DNA of 51,796 nucleotides from Candidatus Saccharimonadota bacterium. Lineage in GTDB: Bacteria > Patescibacteriota > Saccharimonadia > Saccharimonadales > Saccharimonadaceae. The stretch covers positions 1 to 51,796 of the forward strand of contig WQXA01000003.1 in NCBI GenBank assembly GCA_009785095.1, written 5' to 3'. The position numbers and the translations under genes were made by a program. The notes under the pieces were generated by a model. That model did not search any database and had not been told where the DNA came from. It was given only the letters and a program-made list of their open reading frames with translations. Positions 48,675-51,796 of this stretch are shown here, one piece after another (position 1 is the stretch's first letter; each line of letters opens with the position of its first letter).

Positions 48675-50525
48675 ATGGCCAAAGAAGAGACCGTTTCCAA
48701 AGAAACAGCGACCGACCAGCCGGCCGAGAAAAAGTCGCTCAAAGAACGTTGGCATAGGATCAAACCAACCAAACGTAACGTCGATCGTGGCCAACGCGCG
48801 CTAAGTAGGCACATCCGCAAATTCCTGGTTCGGCGCTGGGACAACTTGCGGTTAGCGCGCCGCGAAGTCATCGGTTGGTTAGTTTTGGTGGCGGTGCTGG
48901 TGATGATCGGCTGTCTCCAAACGCTCCTCTACACGCGCGGCACAGAAACCACCGCGGCGGTTGATGGCGGGACTTATGCCGAGGGCATCGTTGACAAAAT
49001 AGTCACCATCAATCCGCTCTACACTGTGACCGACGGCGAGCGAGCGGTGTCGAGTTTGATCTACGCCGGTTTGCTCGGTCTCGATGAAACGGGGCGTCTG
49101 CGTCCGGAGCTGGCTACTTCGTATTCGATTAGCCAGGACGGCAAGACATACTCAGTCAAATTGCGCGATAACGTCAGGTGGTCGGATGGTCAGAATTTTA
49201 CGGCCGACGATGTGGTGCTGACGGTCGAGCTGATGAAAAATCCCACTGTCGGGTCGGCGCTGCTGAGCACTTGGAAAAACATCGAGGTCAAGAAAATTGA
49301 TGATAGCGAGGTGGCTTTCACGCTGCGGAGTGTCTCGTCGTCGTTTCCTTTTGCGCTCAATTTTGGCATTTTGCCAGCGCACATTATGAAGGAAATCAAA
49401 CCGACGGACATCCGAAATACTTTTAATGACAATCCGGCCAAAGTGGTTGGCACCGGCGCGTTCGTCTTTCGCGGCGAGGAAGCGCTAGCTAACGGCCAGA
49501 CCGTGCTGCGGTTGGCGGCCAACGACCGCTATTTTCGCGGCGCGCCGCGCATCAACAACATGACCATCCAAACTTACGCCACGAGCGAGGATTTGTTAAA
49601 GGGATTTATAGCAAACGAAATTAGTGCGGCCGCGGATCTAGGCACGCGCGAGGCGGCCTTGGCGCTAAAGCAATCGGGCACGAATCTGATCCAGACGCCG
49701 CTCGGCGATGGGGTTTTCGCCATGTTCAATAACAAAGGCGAAATCACGAGCGACCTAGCCGTGCGCGAAGCCTTGCGCCTCGGCATCGATCGATCGGCCG
49801 CGCGCTCGGCGGTCACCGACCAGGTCGATGATGGCGCCGAATTGGCAACGGTTTCGGCGCTCGAAACGCCGCTCTTGCCGAACCTCGTCTACGGCGTCGC
49901 TCAATTAAGACAACCCGACTATGACCTCGAGGCGGCCGCCGAAAAATTAGACGCGGCCGGCTGGAAATTGGACGATAACGGCCAACGCGTCAAGGACGGC
50001 CGACCGTTGACGCTGAGCGTCGTCACGGTTCGAGATACCGACTACGAACCAGCCGCCCAAAACCTAGCCGAACAGTGGCGTCGGCTCGGCATCGAGATCG
50101 ATTTCACCGCGGCCGATCCGTCGAGCGCCCAACAAAACTATTTCATTCCGCGCTCTTACGACGTTTTGGTTTACCAGCTCCACCTCGGCGCCGACCCCGA
50201 CGTGGCGGCTTATTGGGCGTCGTCCCAGGCCACCGCGCGCGGTTTGAACTTTGCTAATTATAACTCGACTTTGGCTGATCTCGCTCTGACCAACGCGCGA
50301 ACTCAATTGAATCAGGAGAGGCGGAATGCCCGCTACGTGGACTTTGCCAAGCAATGGCTAAAAGACGCGCCAGCCATCGCTCTCTACCAACCGATGTATT
50401 ATTACTTGACAGACACCGGAGTCCATAGCTTGACGGTCGACGACGTCATTTTCGACAACATATCACGTTTCTCGGGCGCCCGCGATTTCACGGTCAACAT
50501 CGGCAAAGTTAAAACCACGCCCTAG
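48675..50525 (+). CDS. Membrane-anchored family 5 peptide-binding protein
   Basis: A 616-aa extracytoplasmic solute-binding protein of the OppA/DppA type. A long basic cytosolic start (residues 1-70) precedes a TM anchor (VIGWLVLVAVLVMIGCLQTLL). The binding domain begins near residue 98 and shows LIYAGLLGLDETGRLRPELA, SYSISQDGKTYSVKLRDNVRWSDGQNFTADDVVLT in pieces YSVKLRDNVRWSDGQ and FTADDVVLTVELMKNP, VGTGAFVF, VREALRLGIDRSA and AAEKLDAAGWKLD. The transmembrane anchor replaces the usual lipobox. No permease or ATPase genes are next to it, so it may be a free receptor or nutrient scavenger. Confidence 0.9.
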   Translation: MAKEETVSKETATDQPAEKKSLKERWHRIKPTKRNVDRGQRALSRHIRKFLVRRWDNLRLARREVIGWLVLVAVLVMIGCLQTLLYTRGTETTAAVDGGTYAEGIVDKIVTINPLYTVTDGERAVSSLIYAGLLGLDETGRLRPELATSYSISQDGKTYSVKLRDNVRWSDGQNFTADDVVLTVELMKNPTVGSALLSTWKNIEVKKIDDSEVAFTLRSVSSSFPFALNFGILPAHIMKEIKPTDIRNTFNDNPAKVVGTGAFVFRGEEALANGQTVLRLAANDRYFRGAPRINNMTIQTYATSEDLLKGFIANEISAAADLGTREAALALKQSGTNLIQTPLGDGVFAMFNNKGEITSDLAVREALRLGIDRSAARSAVTDQVDDGAELATVSALETPLLPNLVYGVAQLRQPDYDLEAAAEKLDAAGWKLDDNGQRVKDGRPLTLSVVTVRDTDYEPAAQNLAEQWRRLGIEIDFTAADPSSAQQNYFIPRSYDVLVYQLHLGADPDVAAYWASSQATARGLNFANYNSTLADLALTNARTQLNQERRNARYVDFAKQWLKDAPAIALYQPMYYYLTDTGVHSLTVDDVIFDNISRFSGARDFTVNIGKVKTTP

Positions 50526-50538
50526 GTGTGTGATACTA

Positions 50539-50547
50539 TGATAAAAT
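50539..50547 (+). promoter_or_regulatory. Extended -10 promoter of gpmI
   Basis: TGATAAAAT ends seven bases before the ATG at 50555; leaderless start predicted. Confidence 0.6.
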
Positions 50548-50554
50548 GGGAAGC

Positions 50555-51796
50555 ATGAGCATCAAATACGATGGCCCAGTGATTCTGGTGGTGATGGACG
50601 GCTATGGGCTGAGCGATAACGAAAACGGCAACGCCATCATGGCGGCGCACAAACCGACCTTGGATCGCATCTCGGCCGAGTATCCGATGCAGAAACTAAA
50701 GGCGAGTGGTACGGCCGTCGGGCTGCCGAGCGACAGCGATATTGGCAACTCCGAAGTCGGTCACAACGCCATGGGCGCCGGGCGGATTTACGCCCAGGGC
50801 GCGCGGTTGGTCAATGAGGCGATCGAGTCGGGCGCGATGTTCAAGGGCAAAGTCTGGCAAGAACTGATCGACAACGCGAAAAAGAATCATACCTTGCACT
50901 TCGTCGGTTTACTCAGCGACGGTAATGTGCATTCTAATATCAATCATCTTTTCGCCATGCTCGACGAAGCGGCGCGCGAGGGCGTACAGAAAGTCCGCGT
51001 GCACATCTTGCTCGATGGCCGCGATGTCGAACCACAAAGTGCCTTGAAGTATATTGATGAATTAGAAAAGAAACTAACCGAGATAAATTCTAAGACTTGT
51101 CATTCCGAACTTGTTTCGGAATCTACTATAAATCCAGACGAGACCCTGAAACGAGTTCAGGGTGACAATTTGCCTTTCGACTACCAAATTGCCGATGGTG
51201 GCGGACGTCAACAAATAACAATGGATCGATATGAAGCCAACTGGCCGATGGTCGAGCGCGGCTGGAATTTGATGACCGGCCAAAACCTTGAAAGTTTCGA
51301 GAGCTTTAACTCGGCACGCGAAGCCGTAGAAAAATTTTATCGTGAAAATCCGAACGGCACCGACCAGGACACCCCGCCGTTTTATGTGGCGGGTTCCCAG
51401 GGCGCAATCATGCCCGACGATAGCGTCATTCTGTTCAATTTCCGCGGTGATCGGGCGATTGAGATTTCCGAGGCTTTTGAGAGCGGCTCGGACTTTGATA
51501 AATTTGATCGCGGCGCTGGTTTTGAAAATGGTTTCAAAAATTTCGCCTCACTACTCGAATACGATAGCGAAAAGCATATCCCGAAAAATTTCCTGGTGGC
51601 GCCGCCGGAATTCACGCACACTTTGGGCGAGGAAGTCGCCAAGGCCGGCCTGCGCCAACTAGCGATTTCCGAGACGCAAAAAATCGGCCACGTGACGTAC
51701 TTTTTCAACGGCAATCGGGCGGCCAAATTCAACCCCGACCTCGAGGACTACGTGGAAATCCCGTCCGATCGCGTGCCATTCGACACCGAGCCGGCC
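50555..51796 (+). CDS. gpmI: 2,3-bisphosphoglycerate-independent phosphoglycerate mutase, 3' end beyond window
   Basis: Interconverts 3- and 2-phosphoglycerate. The visible 414 residues begin SIKYDGPVILVVMDGYGLSD (metal-binding Asp) and contain the phospho-serine motif GNSEVGHNAMGAGR, LLSDGNVHSN, HILLDGRDVEP, ADGGGRQQITMDR (Asp/Arg site), LFNFRGDRA and the metal-binding FTHTLGEEV-type part. Residues about 182-204 are a palindrome-coded insertion (HSELVSES...ETLKRVQGD) between LDGRDVEP helix and the DGGGR block. The ATG at 50555 follows TAAAAT by seven bases. The frame stays open to the last base of the window. Confidence 0.95.
   Translation, partial: MSIKYDGPVILVVMDGYGLSDNENGNAIMAAHKPTLDRISAEYPMQKLKASGTAVGLPSDSDIGNSEVGHNAMGAGRIYAQGARLVNEAIESGAMFKGKVWQELIDNAKKNHTLHFVGLLSDGNVHSNINHLFAMLDEAAREGVQKVRVHILLDGRDVEPQSALKYIDELEKKLTEINSKTCHSELVSESTINPDETLKRVQGDNLPFDYQIADGGGRQQITMDRYEANWPMVERGWNLMTGQNLESFESFNSAREAVEKFYRENPNGTDQDTPPFYVAGSQGAIMPDDSVILFNFRGDRAIEISEAFESGSDFDKFDRGAGFENGFKNFASLLEYDSEKHIPKNFLVAPPEFTHTLGEEVAKAGLRQLAISETQKIGHVTYFFNGNRAAKFNPDLEDYVEIPSDRVPFDTEPA
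51099..51166 (+). repeat. Palindromic element in gpmI (SELVSES type)
   Basis: GTCATTCCGAACTTGTTTCG on the left faces CGAGTTCAGGGTGAC on the right with imperfect complementarity. It is read in frame as HSELVSES and ETLKRVQGD, peptides that this widespread bacterial palindrome yields wherever it lies inside genes. Confidence 0.85.

Noticed and set aside
51099-51166. Frameshift or disruption of gpmI by the inserted repeat
   Set aside because: The frame is open through the insert and conserved GpmI motifs follow in the same frame.

Overview
The window looks like a chromosome segment of a Patescibacteria/CPR bacterium, most likely in or near Saccharibacteria (TM7). The evidence is an S10/spc ribosomal operon that runs S5 to L15 with no L30, a short AlaS without the C-terminal C-Ala domain, a family of membrane protein with a CPR-type N-terminal block next to an FtsA/PilM-like ATPase, small compact genes with many 1-4 base overlaps, and TGA used as stop. 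The lineage call is inference; the gene content is direct.

Layout. 1-6841: ribosomal protein operon (rpsS 3' end to rplO) with a small unknown gene between rpsH and rplF. 6852-11580: folD, a stand-alone receiver protein, a methyltransferase-like protein, a 9-TM histidine kinase and a small membrane protein. 11618-15960: tRNA-Glu, pyk, pgk, tpiA and a tail-anchored protein; gpmI at the right edge adds another lower-glycolysis step. 16053-19774: uvrD and mnmA. 19877-22607: a secreted beta-rich protein and two WxLIP-like (DUF916-type) surface proteins; a third paralogue lies at 40222-40941. 23780-30534: alaS, a phase-variable phosphatase-like gene, an AbrB-like regulator with an operator over its own promoter, and a heterodimeric ABC exporter. 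30543-32376: a membrane/asparaginase-like fusion and four tRNA genes. 32490-39631: FtsA/PilM-like protein, membrane partner, ruvX, mltG, a LysM-CHAP hydrolase and obg, together a cell-envelope and division block. 39669-42959: two toxin-antitoxin pairs around sbcB. 43653-51796: uvrA, two G-tract genes, a 4-TM protein, secG, a peptide-binding lipoprotein-like protein and gpmI (cut by the window end).

Three superimposed systems stand out. (1) Imperfect palindromic elements are inserted in frame in at least seven conserved genes (rplV twice, rpsE, uvrD twice, mnmA four times, alaS twice, uvrA, gpmI); one element is shared almost word for word by uvrD and uvrA in the same reading frame. (2) Six runs of 8-10 G lie only in accessory genes. 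In two of them the present run length breaks the gene, and changing it by one base joins two open frames into one protein with a recognisable catalytic motif: a set of phase-variable contingency loci. (3) About ten genes have an extended -10 box exactly 6-7 bases before the start codon, so their mRNAs should be leaderless, while other genes use Shine-Dalgarno sites. In addition, one toxin-antitoxin pair sits between 29-bp direct repeats that copy the end of sbcB.
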